In this document: positions 20,696 to 30,140 of the stretch, one piece after another
Layout of the letters: each line of letters starts with the position of its first letter
Position numbering within the stretch: position 1 is the stretch's first letter
DNA from: Akkermansia sp. RCC_12PD
GTDB lineage: Bacteria > Verrucomicrobiota > Verrucomicrobiia > Verrucomicrobiales > Akkermansiaceae
DNA: 64,000 nucleotides
Direction of reading: 5' to 3'
Assembly (NCBI RefSeq): GCF_036417355.1
Contig: NZ_CP143889.1
Coordinates: forward strand, 1-64,000
Notes under the pieces: model-generated
Databases searched by the model: none
Told to the model about the DNA's origin: nothing
Seen by the model: the letters and a program-made list of their open reading frames with translations, nothing else
Made by a program: the position numbers and the translations under genes

Positions 20696-22141
20696 ATGGA
20701 TACTTCATCATCACGTCGTCGTTTCCTCCAGACCCTGGGTCTGGCTACAGGAGCTCTGGCTGCCGGTTCCCTTGCCAACGCGCAGGAAGTAGAAGCCCTG
20801 GCTCCCAAAAAAATCATCATCCCCGATCCGAACAACATCGGTCCCATGACCACGTGGCCCGCACGCAAGCCGGGCGCCCAATACATGGGCGGATTCCGTG
20901 CCCCCAAACTGGACAAAGTCCGCGTGGCCTTTGTCGGCGTGGGCGAACGCGGCTCCATGCACGTCGCGCAAATGGCTGTCATTGAAGGCGCGGAAGTCGT
21001 CGGCATCTGTGACTTGTACGAAGACTGGGCCAAGCGCAACGCGGACCTCGTGGAAAAGAAGACGGGCAAGCGTCCCCCCATTTTCACGAAGGGACCGGAA
21101 GACTACAAGCGCATGATGAAGGAAGTCAAGCCGGACGCCGTCATCGTCTGCCCCAGCTGGGAATGGCACTGCCGCGTCACCTGCGACGTGATGAAAATGG
21201 GCGCCCACGCCTTCGTGGAAGTGCCGATGGCCGTCTCCATCAAGGAACTCTGGGAAATCGTGGATACTTCCGAACAGACCCGGAAGCATTGCATGATGAT
21301 GGAAAACGTCAACTACGGCCGTGAAGAACTCATGTACCTGAACATGGTGCGCCAGGGCGTCATCGGAGACCTCCTGTACGGAGAAGCCGCCTACATTCAC
21401 GAACTGCGCGGCCAGATGAAGCAGGTGGAGCGCGGAACCGGTTCCTGGAGAACCTACCACTACGCCAAGCGCAACGGCAACGTGTACCCCACGCACGGCC
21501 TCGGCCCCGTGGCTCAGTACATGAACCTGGCCCGCAAGGACGACTGCTTCGGCAGGCTCGTTTCCTTCTCCAGCCCGGCCCTCGGCCGCGCCGCATATGC
21601 CAGGAAAAACTTCCCGGCGGACCACAAGTGGAACAAGCTGGACTTCGCCTGCGGAGACATGAACACCTCCATCATTAAAACCACCATGGGCCGCACCGTT
21701 CTGGTGGAATGGGACGAAACCAGCCCCCGCCCCTACTCCCGCCTCAACCTCATCCAGGGCACCCTGGGCACGCTGGCCGGCTTCCCGACCCGCGTGGCCG
21801 GTGAAAAACTGGGCAACGGCAACTATCACGAATGGATTGAAGGCAATGAAAAGCTGGCGCCCATCTTTGAAAAATACGAGCACCCGCTCTGGAAGCGCGT
21901 CGGCCCGCTGGCCCTGAAAATGGGTGGCCACGGCGGCATGGACTTCGTGATGCTTTTCCGCATCATTGAATGTCTCCGCAACGGCGAACCCATGGACCAG
22001 AACGTCTATGAAGGGGCCTTCTGGTCCTCCGTTTCCGAGCTTTCCGAATACTCCGTGGCCCAGGGCGGCATGCCCCAGGTATTCCCGGACTTCACCCGCG
22101 GCGACTGGAAGACGACCGCCCCGCTCGGCATCGTGCAATAA
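20696..22141 (+). CDS. GH109 alpha-N-acetylgalactosaminidase, Tat-exported
   Basis: GH109 enzymes cleave alpha-linked GalNAc, for example from blood group A type termini, by an NAD+-dependent oxidation/elimination mechanism. This 481-residue protein begins with a twin-arginine signal (SSSRRRFLQTLGLATGALAAG). A Gfo/Idh/MocA Rossmann fold follows with the dinucleotide loop GVGERG (81-86), and later the conserved CPSWEWH and PTHGLGPVAQYM segments. Tat export suits a protein that must fold around NAD+ before translocation. I chose the ATG at 20696 for the Tat signal although the frame is open to 20432. A strong terminator follows. Other Gfo/Idh/MocA oxidoreductases are the main alternative. Confidence 0.88.
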   Translation: MDTSSSRRRFLQTLGLATGALAAGSLANAQEVEALAPKKIIIPDPNNIGPMTTWPARKPGAQYMGGFRAPKLDKVRVAFVGVGERGSMHVAQMAVIEGAEVVGICDLYEDWAKRNADLVEKKTGKRPPIFTKGPEDYKRMMKEVKPDAVIVCPSWEWHCRVTCDVMKMGAHAFVEVPMAVSIKELWEIVDTSEQTRKHCMMMENVNYGREELMYLNMVRQGVIGDLLYGEAAYIHELRGQMKQVERGTGSWRTYHYAKRNGNVYPTHGLGPVAQYMNLARKDDCFGRLVSFSSPALGRAAYARKNFPADHKWNKLDFACGDMNTSIIKTTMGRTVLVEWDETSPRPYSRLNLIQGTLGTLAGFPTRVAGEKLGNGNYHEWIEGNEKLAPIFEKYEHPLWKRVGPLALKMGGHGGMDFVMLFRIIECLRNGEPMDQNVYEGAFWSSVSELSEYSVAQGGMPQVFPDFTRGDWKTTAPLGIVQ

Positions 22142-22167
22142 TTAAGCATTACCTGTCTTTTTACAAC

Positions 22168-22202
22168 AAGGCTGTTCCGTTTACGGCGGAACAGCCTTTT
22201 TT
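22168..22202 (+). terminator. Intrinsic terminator after GH109
   Basis: AAGGCTGTTCCG (22168-22179) pairs perfectly with CGGAACAGCCTT (22187-22198) and is followed by TTTT. It lies 27 bases after the GH109 stop. Confidence 0.9.
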
Positions 22203-22500
22203 GCAGGTCCCGGCCGCAAATCGGTTTAATGCCTTCCCTTCTCAAACAGGTTCGTCCGTTGTTCTTCCTCCCTGCTGCCTGTCTTCTCCCGGACAACCGT
22301 TCCAGTTTTGACAGACACACCCTCGCGACCACCTTTTTTCATCCAGACGGTCCCCTGTTCTCCGGCAGCATAACTCCGTCCGGAATCCGGCGCCGTTCAC
22401 GGTATCTTCTCCAGCCCCGGTTCAAAGCATCCTGCAATATTTGAACCCGGCACTTGAAAAAGCCGCTCCCTCCCGTCCGAAAGCCGTCGAACCACCGCCC
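22203..22500. other. Intergenic region, no gene seen
   Basis: The 298 bases between the GH109 terminator and the end of the convergent GH95 gene show no convincing gene, tRNA or repeat. Confidence 0.5.
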
Positions 22501-24885
22501 CTACTTCTCTTTAACGGCAACTCCCGGCGTCAACGCATAAGTCTTTTCCTCCCCATTGAAGAACACCTTGACGGACTGGGCGGCGGGAGAGGACAGGCTG
22601 AACTGTGTCACCCTGCCGCCTTTCCAGGCCATGTCCACGGAAATATTGCCGCGGGCTTTCAGCCCCCGGACGCTGCCGTCCTTCCACGCTCCGGGAAGTG
22701 CCGGCAGCAAATGCAGCCGCCCCGTATGGGATTGGAGCAGCATCTCGGCAAAACCCGCCACGATGCCCATGGTACCATCCACCTGCATGGGCGGATGCGT
22801 GGTGAACAGGCTGTCCATCATGCTGTAGCGGATCATGCCCTGAATCATCTCGTACGCCTTCCGTCCGTCCAGAAAGCGCGCCCACAGATTGGTGCGCCAT
22901 GCCCAGGTCCAGGAACGGCGGGAATCACCCGTCGTTCCGCGCGCCAGCAGGGACTTGCGCGCGGCTTCCGCCCATTCCGGCGTCTTTGCCGGACTGATCT
23001 GGCTGCCGGGATAGACGGCAAACAGGTGGGAGGTGTGCCGGTGGTGCGGGTCCCAGGAACCGCTGCCCGGCTTTCGGTCGATCATCCATTCAAGCAGCAT
23101 ACCTTCCTCCCCCACCCTGGGCCCTACCAGCAGGTCCCTCTTGGCGGCCAGTTCCTTTCTCCACGCCCGGTCCACATCCAGCACCTCGGCAGCCTGCACG
23201 GTGTCATGGAACAACTCCCACACGATCTGCTGGTCATGGGCACAGCCGTCTTCCTTCGGCCCGTGTTCCGGAGACCACCCCATGGGAGCCGCCAGCATGC
23301 CTGCCCTGATATCCTTCAAATCACGGGAAACCACCTCCGGAGTCACTTTTTTGTCCTCCGTCCTGAAATTGCTTCCTCCCTCATTCATCACCTTCAACTG
23401 GCTTTCCCAGAACTGGCAGATCTCCTTCATCATCGGATAGGCCGTCGTCTTCAGGTAATCCCGGTCCAGCGTAAAAAGGTAATGTTCCCACAGATGCAGG
23501 GCATACCAGGCGGAAGCGGGCTTGTTCCACTTGAACCCCTGGCCGCCGAAAATATTCTGGGCGGTTCTGCTCGTCCACCCCGGAGCGGGAGTTCCGGACG
23601 CCGCCTTGAATTCCGCCGTCTCCCGGGTAATCCTGCGCGCCGCGGGCGCCATCTCCCTGATATAACGCACCAGTGGCTCATAGCATTCCGGCAGGTTGGC
23701 GGGCTCCACGCCCCAATAACACATCTGGATATTGATATTGTTGTGGTAATCGGAATCCCACGGCGGAATCAGGCTGTAATTCCAGAGCCCCTGCAGGTTG
23801 GCGGGCAAATTGCCCGGCTGGGAGGAGGAAATGATGACGTAGCGGCCAAAGTTGAAAATCAATTCCTCCAAATCAGGGTCCGGAGATTCCGTTCCCTCGT
23901 TCACAGCCTTTTTATACTTCTTCAGGCGTTCGTCGATGGGAAGTCCGGCCGTGGCGTCCTCCGTTTCTCCTAAATCTAGGGAAACCCGGTTGTAAAACTT
24001 TCCATAGGCCAGCAGGTGATCCCGCTTCATTTTCCCGGAAGGCACCTTGAGCGCCCGCGCCAGAACGGCGTCGTTCCTTTTCCGCGGAGATTCGCCCTTC
24101 CAATTCCGGGCGGCATCCAGGACATAATCCGTGGCCAGGGAGACCAGCACACGGCAGGAATCCGCCTTTTCCACAACGACAGCACCGTCGGAAGCCTTAA
24201 CGGTTCCCCCCTTGGGAAGAATGGCGATGCGGCCTTCATACGCCAGCCCGTTCTTCAACTTGCCCTGGATCAGAATCATGCCCCGTCCTCCTCCGGCGGT
24301 GGACGTAATCCGGTCCTGCGGATGGAGAGTTGTCAGCCGGAAGACAGCATCCACGGAACGGGGTTTGTCCCCTTCCACCGTCATGGAAATCACCTGATGG
24401 GGAATGCTGGCAAAATATTCCCTCCTGTAACGGACATCCCCCGTGGAATAGGACACGGAGGCCAGCGCCCTGCCCACGTCAAGCTCCCTCCTGTAATCCT
24501 TCATTCCATCCGCAGCCGGATAAGTGATTTCCAGCGTTCCAAACGGCTGATAAGACCCGAATTTCAGGGAATCCGGCCCCTTGTCCTTGGCTTCCGAACT
24601 GCAAAAGCCGCCCGACCACATGCTGATCTCCGTCAGTTCCAGATGGTCCTTCCCCAGGCCGCCATAAATAAGCGCGCCTATTCTTCCATTGCCGATGGGG
24701 GTGGCATCCTTCGCCCACGACGTATCCCCCGTCCCTTTCTGGGGCCGCGTCTCTTTCCATTCGGCCGGACGGCTGAACCAGAATCGGGAGGATTTCCACC
24801 CTCCACCGCCGTCCTCGGCATGCAGAACAGACGCGTGCAGGAAAACTCCGGAAGCCAGAAAAAAAAGCGGGCGAAAGTTGAACAT
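22501..24885 (-). CDS. Exported GH95 alpha-L-fucosidase
   Basis: GH95 enzymes are inverting fucosidases that mainly remove alpha-1,2-linked fucose. The 794-residue protein has a Sec signal (MFNFRPLFFLASGVFLHASVLHA). The N-terminal beta domain begins near ATPIGNGRIGALIYGG, and the (alpha/alpha)6 barrel contains NINIQMCYWG (the Asn-x-Asn pair of the active site), the RHTSHLFAVYPG segment and DGTMGIVAGFAEMLLQSH, which includes the Asp region of the general base. Together with the GH29 enzyme it would defucosylate host mucin or milk-type glycans outside the cytoplasm. It is transcribed against GH109 and stands as a single gene. Confidence 0.93.
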   Translation of the reverse strand: MFNFRPLFFLASGVFLHASVLHAEDGGGGWKSSRFWFSRPAEWKETRPQKGTGDTSWAKDATPIGNGRIGALIYGGLGKDHLELTEISMWSGGFCSSEAKDKGPDSLKFGSYQPFGTLEITYPAADGMKDYRRELDVGRALASVSYSTGDVRYRREYFASIPHQVISMTVEGDKPRSVDAVFRLTTLHPQDRITSTAGGGRGMILIQGKLKNGLAYEGRIAILPKGGTVKASDGAVVVEKADSCRVLVSLATDYVLDAARNWKGESPRKRNDAVLARALKVPSGKMKRDHLLAYGKFYNRVSLDLGETEDATAGLPIDERLKKYKKAVNEGTESPDPDLEELIFNFGRYVIISSSQPGNLPANLQGLWNYSLIPPWDSDYHNNINIQMCYWGVEPANLPECYEPLVRYIREMAPAARRITRETAEFKAASGTPAPGWTSRTAQNIFGGQGFKWNKPASAWYALHLWEHYLFTLDRDYLKTTAYPMMKEICQFWESQLKVMNEGGSNFRTEDKKVTPEVVSRDLKDIRAGMLAAPMGWSPEHGPKEDGCAHDQQIVWELFHDTVQAAEVLDVDRAWRKELAAKRDLLVGPRVGEEGMLLEWMIDRKPGSGSWDPHHRHTSHLFAVYPGSQISPAKTPEWAEAARKSLLARGTTGDSRRSWTWAWRTNLWARFLDGRKAYEMIQGMIRYSMMDSLFTTHPPMQVDGTMGIVAGFAEMLLQSHTGRLHLLPALPGAWKDGSVRGLKARGNISVDMAWKGGRVTQFSLSSPAAQSVKVFFNGEEKTYALTPGVAVKEK

Positions 24886-25105
24886 GGAAGTTGTCCTTTA
24901 CCATAGGGGACAGTATTTCAGCAAGCCTATTCGTCCCACTGCGCGAAATGCATTTCCCATGACGGCCAAAGACGCAATTCCGTGAAATTTCTCCCGTCCC
25001 GCCGTTCGTAAGTATGTCTGAGGAACGCATCCCAGGCACAGCCATCTTCCGACATCTCGCCCCGAAGCGGAAGGCCGTTCCCCTACAACACCCATCCGCC
25101 CCGCC

Positions 25106-26248
25106 ATGCTTTCCTACTGCACCAATATCCACCCCGCCGAATCCTGGGCGGAAACCATGGAAGCGCTCCGACTCCATGTGCCGCGCATCGCCAGTGAACT
25201 CTCCTCTCCCCTCCGCAACCAGCCTTTGGGTATCGGCCTGCGCCTGTCGGCGCGGGCGGCGAGGGAACTGCTGGAATCACCTGAGGCTGTTGATTCCCTG
25301 AAAATCTGGCTGAATGACAACCACGCACGGGTGGAGACCCTCAACGGGTTCCCCTACGGCAACTTTCATGGAGAACGGGTGAAGGAGCGCGTCTTCCAGC
25401 CGGACTGGACCACTCCGGAACGCTTTGAATATACCTGCAACCTCTTCCGCATCCTGGCCCTCATCGGCGATGAACGGGCCGACACGCTGACCGTCAGCAC
25501 GCTTCCCGCATCCCACAGCTGGTTCCACGCGGATGAAGAGCGGATTTTCGCGCGGCTGGAAGCCATGAGCGGATTCCTGGACGCGCTGAGCAGACAGACG
25601 GGACGCCTCATGCAGCTCGGCCTGGAGCCGGAACCCTTCGGCCATTTTCACGACACATTCGGGGCCATTCGCTTCTTTGACAACCTGCGCAACCGTTCCC
25701 GCCGCCCGGAACTCATCGAACGCCACATAGGGCTGACCTACGATACCTGCCACTTCGCCATTCTTCGGGAAGAACCGGATTTCACCCTCTCCGCCTGGGA
25801 GGAAAACAACATCGCCCTGTGCAAGGTCCAGCTCTCCAACGCCCTGGAATTTCACATGAACGAACTGGAAAGCCTGGACCTTCTCCAGGAATTTGACGAC
25901 GGAGTCTATTTCCACCAGACCAGCATCCGGCACGGAAACCACACCATGCTTTTCCCGGACATGCCGAATGCCCTGGCCTACGCGCGGGATTATGCGGAGG
26001 AAACACGGAACTCCGTCTGGCGCATTCATTACCACATTCCCCTGTACGCGTCTCCGGAACCGCCTCTGAAAGACACGGGGTCTTTCATCGCCAAAACACT
26101 GGACTACCTGCACTCCCATCCCTCCCTCCGCCCCCATCTGGAAGTGGAAACCTACACATGGAGCGTCCTTCCGGATCACATGAAAATTCCCCTGGCCTCC
26201 CAAATCGCACGGGAAATGAACTACATTGCCGCGCTTCAGCATTCATGA
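25106..26248 (+). CDS. EboE-like TIM-barrel protein
   Basis: The 380-residue protein resembles EboE ('metabolite traffic protein'), a xylose-isomerase-like TIM barrel. Family-like features are the N-terminal SYCTNIHPAESW, the LGIGLRLSARAARELL stretch, and barrel motifs with likely metal or substrate ligands (LEPEPFGHF near 172-180 and LTYDTCHFAIL near 210-220). EboE is normally part of a multi-gene ebo cluster for trafficking precursors to the periplasm. No eboA-D or F is present here. Its stop codon overlaps the start of the M28-like lipoprotein gene (ATGA at 26245), so the two are translationally linked. Substrate unknown. Confidence 0.7.
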   Translation: MLSYCTNIHPAESWAETMEALRLHVPRIASELSSPLRNQPLGIGLRLSARAARELLESPEAVDSLKIWLNDNHARVETLNGFPYGNFHGERVKERVFQPDWTTPERFEYTCNLFRILALIGDERADTLTVSTLPASHSWFHADEERIFARLEAMSGFLDALSRQTGRLMQLGLEPEPFGHFHDTFGAIRFFDNLRNRSRRPELIERHIGLTYDTCHFAILREEPDFTLSAWEENNIALCKVQLSNALEFHMNELESLDLLQEFDDGVYFHQTSIRHGNHTMLFPDMPNALAYARDYAEETRNSVWRIHYHIPLYASPEPPLKDTGSFIAKTLDYLHSHPSLRPHLEVETYTWSVLPDHMKIPLASQIAREMNYIAALQHS

Positions 26249-27204
26249 CATCCCCATACACATACGCCGTAAAACTTTCCGGAGGCCTGTTGCTGGCCGC
26301 CGTCCTGTCGTCCTGCACCCTGTTTCCGTCCTCCCCCGGCGGCCCGGACACCCCCCGTTCCCTGGCGGAACGCATGGAACGCCATACGCAAGTCCTGCAA
26401 AAAACCATAGGCCCCAGAAACTCCCGCCAGCCCAAATCCATGGAGGCGGCCGCCAAATACATTGAAAACAACTTCTCGGACATGGGGTATGCCGTGACGC
26501 TCCAGCCCATCACGGGCGGCAATTCCAAAAAGGAAGCCGCCATCTACAACATTGTGGTGTACAAGCCCGGCCTCTTCTCCGACAACCAGAGCATTGTGGT
26601 AGGGGCCAATTACGACTCCGACGAGCGCTTCAACAACGGCAGCGGAGCGGCCGTGCTGATGGAAACGGCCAGGGACCTCAGGGACATTGCGACCAACCAC
26701 AACATCTACTTTGTAGCCTACGCCAACGGGGCGCAGTCCGCGGGGCAATCCGGTCCCTCCGGAGCCGGCGTGCATGCCAAAATGCTGAGCGGCCTCATCG
26801 GAGCCTCCAACATCCTGGGAATGATCAACCTGGAACCCCAGAAAACCGCCGTTCCCGGAGAAGGGGAGCAAACGAAAGAAGTCGAACCCCAGACACCGGT
26901 CCTGTTCCTGACCACTCCACGCGGACAGGAATTTGCCGCGCAATGCGCAGCCCCCTTTGCAAAAAGCTGGGAACAGCCGCCCTCCACCCTTCACCGGAAA
27001 ACAGCGGCCATCAACAGCAATGACCGCCATTATGCGGCCCTGGACATCCCCACCCTCTCCTGCAAATGCGAATACAGCGTCACGGACTCCCGGACAAAGA
27101 ACTATGTGCAGGCGCTGACGGACATGATCCACCAGGTGGCGGACAACGACGTATCCAAAACGGACAAGCAGCCGGACGCCGCCCAAAAGCCGAAACAGCC
27201 CTGA
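26245..27204 (+). CDS. M28-peptidase-like lipoprotein, probably a pseudoenzyme
   Basis: The 319-residue protein has a lipoprotein signal (lipobox LSSC, about 20-23) and an M28 zinc-aminopeptidase-like fold. The family's ligand motifs are degraded: GAHYDS reads GANYDS, DNGSG reads NNGSG, the EE pair is absent from YANGAQSAGQSG, and the last SDH reads NDRH. At least three of five metal or base positions are therefore lost, so peptidase activity is unlikely. The ATG at 26245 overlaps the EboE-like stop codon (ATGA); the upstream-open frame lies inside that gene. The C-terminal 20 residues are Lys/Asp/Gln-rich. Confidence 0.75.
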   Translation: MTSPYTYAVKLSGGLLLAAVLSSCTLFPSSPGGPDTPRSLAERMERHTQVLQKTIGPRNSRQPKSMEAAAKYIENNFSDMGYAVTLQPITGGNSKKEAAIYNIVVYKPGLFSDNQSIVVGANYDSDERFNNGSGAAVLMETARDLRDIATNHNIYFVAYANGAQSAGQSGPSGAGVHAKMLSGLIGASNILGMINLEPQKTAVPGEGEQTKEVEPQTPVLFLTTPRGQEFAAQCAAPFAKSWEQPPSTLHRKTAAINSNDRHYAALDIPTLSCKCEYSVTDSRTKNYVQALTDMIHQVADNDVSKTDKQPDAAQKPKQP

Positions 27205-27297
27205 CCGGGAAGGAACGCTTCTGAAAGCCACCCTCTTTCATGAATTATCCCCCTGCGGGAAAACATGTTTCCGCCCTGCTCCGGCGGGGTACTACTC

Positions 27298-28449
27298 CTA
27301 CCGGGACGCCCTGCCCGCCCGGTGTCCCCCTACGATCAGCACGGGCATGTACAGCAGGGCCACCAGGGCAATGACCAGCGGCATCCAGTTGTCCGAATAA
27401 CGCTGCATCAGGAACGACGTCAGGGAAGGACCGGCCAGCGTCCCCACGGAATAGCTCAGCAGCAGGAGCTGGTTCATCGTCACCAGCTCGTCGCGGGAGG
27501 CTTCTTCGCATCCCCAGGCCATGGCGATGGGATACAGGGAAAAACCCGCCAGGCCGAGGGCGACCAGGGAGGGGGCCATCAGTCCGCCCCTGGCCATCAG
27601 GCCGGCGCAGGCGGCTATCACCAGCAGGGACTGGCACTTCATCACGAAGGCGCGCCCGTACCTGTCAGACAGCCGCCCCATGGGCCATTGCCCTAGAATG
27701 GCCGCGGCAATCAGCAGGGCCATCCAATACCCCACGGAGGAATGGCTCATGCCCTGGTGTTTCAGGAACAGGGGCATCAGGCAGTAAATCGTTCCCAGAA
27801 CCACGCCGGAAATCATGCAGCCCGCCACGCCCAGCACCACGCTGCGGCGTCTCAGCAGGGGCCGGATTTCCACGCGGGGGGAAAGCTCCCCGCTGCCGGC
27901 ATCCGACTTCAAGCGGACGAACAACAGCGGAATCATGCCGGCGACGGACAATCCGCACACTTCGGAGACCACCACAACCATGTCGCTGGGGAACCAGCCG
28001 ATCAGCAACTGGCCCAGCACGGTGCCCAGATAATAAACCACCATGTAGGAAGCCAGAAGAACGCCGCGGGTCTTCAGCGTTCCCGCCCTCAGCAGGGCGC
28101 TCTCCACCACCACCCAAACCAGGGCGCAGCTTGCTCCCGTCAAAAACCTGAGACCGCTCCAGGCAGCAACTCCGGAAACGGCCACCAGCAGGAGCGTGGA
28201 CACGGCGCACAACACGCACGCGCAGCGGTAGCTGCCGTTGAACCCCGTCCTGCGTATCAGCCATCCGGCCATGAGCGTGCCGGCCAGGTTCCCCAGAAAA
28301 AAGAAAGACCCCACCATGCCCGTCTCCCACACGGCCGCATCCGCCTGCTCCATCCACAGCGGAACCACCGTATTCAGTACGGCGAACGCCACGGTCTGAA
28401 ACAGCAAACCGAGCAGCAACAATGCAATAGGCCATGTAAATGTACGCAT
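27298..28449 (-). CDS. MFS transporter
   Basis: The 383-residue integral membrane protein has about twelve hydrophobic segments in two halves. It carries MFS loop motifs such as GWLIRRTG after the second helix and the better conserved GRLSDRYGRAFVM in the second half (about 253-265). The overall pattern resembles small YcaD-like MFS carriers. No substrate can be assigned. It lies downstream of rpoN on the same strand, 160 bases away. The frame has two fairly open antisense frames, which I treat as shadows. Confidence 0.85.
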   Translation of the reverse strand: MRTFTWPIALLLLGLLFQTVAFAVLNTVVPLWMEQADAAVWETGMVGSFFFLGNLAGTLMAGWLIRRTGFNGSYRCACVLCAVSTLLLVAVSGVAAWSGLRFLTGASCALVWVVVESALLRAGTLKTRGVLLASYMVVYYLGTVLGQLLIGWFPSDMVVVVSEVCGLSVAGMIPLLFVRLKSDAGSGELSPRVEIRPLLRRRSVVLGVAGCMISGVVLGTIYCLMPLFLKHQGMSHSSVGYWMALLIAAAILGQWPMGRLSDRYGRAFVMKCQSLLVIAACAGLMARGGLMAPSLVALGLAGFSLYPIAMAWGCEEASRDELVTMNQLLLLSYSVGTLAGPSLTSFLMQRYSDNWMPLVIALVALLYMPVLIVGGHRAGRASR

Positions 28450-28609
28450 AACGATAAAGCAATAAAGGGAGGCGACTATATCACTAAAGCCGCGTCAGTC
28501 AACCGTTGCCTCCGCCAGAAACGGCAGTATCCGGCATGCCTTTTTCAATCCTCACAAAAACAACCTGCAATCAACGTGTTGAATCATCTGAAAACGCTCT
28601 TTAAAAACG

Positions 28610-30004
28610 TCATATCCCCTTGCGCAGGGAGGCGGGCAGAATCTTCATCTGTTCGCGGTACTTCGCTACCGTTCTGCGGGCGATATTCACCCCCTTCTCC
28701 TGGAGGGCGGCAGCCAGCCTGGCATCGCTGAGGGGCTTGGCCGGATTCTCCGCCGCGATCAACGCCCGCATCAACTCCTGGACAGCTCCGGAAGCGACCG
28801 AATTCTCCCCGGCGCCGGATGCGGCCTCACCGCCCGCGGAGAATCCGGAGCTGAAAAAGGACCTCAACTCCCTCATCCCCCACTTGCACAACAGGTATTT
28901 GTCACGGCAGGCGCGGGAAACGGTGGAAACATGCACGCCCAGCTCGACCGCAATCTCCTCCATGCCCATGGCCTTCAAATGGGACGGCCCGGCCCTGAAA
29001 AAGGCTTCCTGTTTCCGGACAATGGCCCGGGCCAGCTTGAGAATGGTCTCCTGCCTCATGTCCAGCGCGCGTATCAGTTCCTGGCCCTCCCGGAACGCCT
29101 TGCGGAGGTACTGGCGCAAATCCCGGCTTCCGGAACCTTCCGCCATCATCTCCATGTACTGTTCATTCATGGACAATTTCGGAAGGTATTCCGAAGTCAG
29201 CGTCACTTCCAGTTCACCGGAAGCCGACTCTTCCACGACCACATCCGGCAGAATATGCGGATTGCCACCCGGCGCATAGGCACAGCCGGGATCGGGGGTC
29301 AGGCTCCTGACAATTTCCAGGGCCGCCGCCACTTCCTCCGGTTCCGCACCCAACAGGAGAGCGGCCTCTCCATACTTGTGCGCCGCCAGCTCCCGCCAGC
29401 ACCGTTTGACCAGACGGAACGCCAGCGACCGCTTCAGCCCGCGCTGTTCCAGCTGAATCAGAAGGGAATCCCTCAAATCCCGGGCCCCCACTCCGGGCGG
29501 GTCCATTCCTCTCAGCACCGCGAGAGCCTCTCCCATATCCTTCATGCTGAAACATTCCCTCTCTTCCAGTTCTTCCGGGGACTCCGTCAGAAATCCCCGG
29601 TCATCCAGGGAATCAATCAGCAGCAGCAGGGCTTCCCTGGACCGCCCGGTCAGTGCGGAATGAACCGCCTGGTCCATCAAATGGGACTTGAGAGACTCCG
29701 GAGCCACGACGGATTCATACATGAAATCCCGCCGGGCCGCGGCCTCCGCAGAAGGGTGTCCTTCAACCGTAAACTCGTTCCAGCCGTCATCCTTCATGTC
29801 GTCAAGGTCTCCGGACGGCTCATCGTCAAGGGCCTCCGGAGAAGCGTCCGGGACATCCTCCAGCAGAGGGTTCGTCTCCAGGGCCTGACGGATCAACTGC
29901 TTCAGCTCCAGAGAGGAAGCCTGGAGAATCTGCATACCCGTCTGCATGGACTGTCCCGCCACCATCTGGCGCGTCATTCCGTGCTGCAGGGACACCTCGC
30001 TCAT
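28610..30004 (-). CDS. rpoN: RNA polymerase sigma-54 factor RpoN
   Basis: Sigma-54 directs RNA polymerase to -24/-12 promoters and needs an AAA+ activator. Visible are region I (Gln/Leu-rich MQTGMQILQASSLELKQLI), an acidic region II, the core-binding domain, the HTH-like segment (VHVSTVSRACRDKYL) and the C-terminal RpoN box ARRTVAKYREQMKILPAS. The length of 464 residues is normal. The frame is open to 30073, but the ATG at 30004 (MSEVSLQHG) precedes region I at the usual distance. No sigma-54 activator gene was seen in the window. Confidence 0.94.
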   Translation of the reverse strand: MSEVSLQHGMTRQMVAGQSMQTGMQILQASSLELKQLIRQALETNPLLEDVPDASPEALDDEPSGDLDDMKDDGWNEFTVEGHPSAEAAARRDFMYESVVAPESLKSHLMDQAVHSALTGRSREALLLLIDSLDDRGFLTESPEELEERECFSMKDMGEALAVLRGMDPPGVGARDLRDSLLIQLEQRGLKRSLAFRLVKRCWRELAAHKYGEAALLLGAEPEEVAAALEIVRSLTPDPGCAYAPGGNPHILPDVVVEESASGELEVTLTSEYLPKLSMNEQYMEMMAEGSGSRDLRQYLRKAFREGQELIRALDMRQETILKLARAIVRKQEAFFRAGPSHLKAMGMEEIAVELGVHVSTVSRACRDKYLLCKWGMRELRSFFSSGFSAGGEAASGAGENSVASGAVQELMRALIAAENPAKPLSDARLAAALQEKGVNIARRTVAKYREQMKILPASLRKGI

Positions 30005-30140
30005 ACCGGGACAAACTACACCAGCCGCCGAATTCTGGCAAGGGGGAAGGGACCCGCACACAATGTGCCTCATCCATGGAAATCAAAAAAAACCACCTGT
30101 TTGGCGCAACATTTTTCCCGGATTTCCGTATCATTAGCAT

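Noticed and set aside
22441-23973. 510-codon plus-strand frame opposite the GH95 gene
   Set aside because: GH95 motifs on the other strand are unambiguous; this frame is compositionally odd and has no motif.
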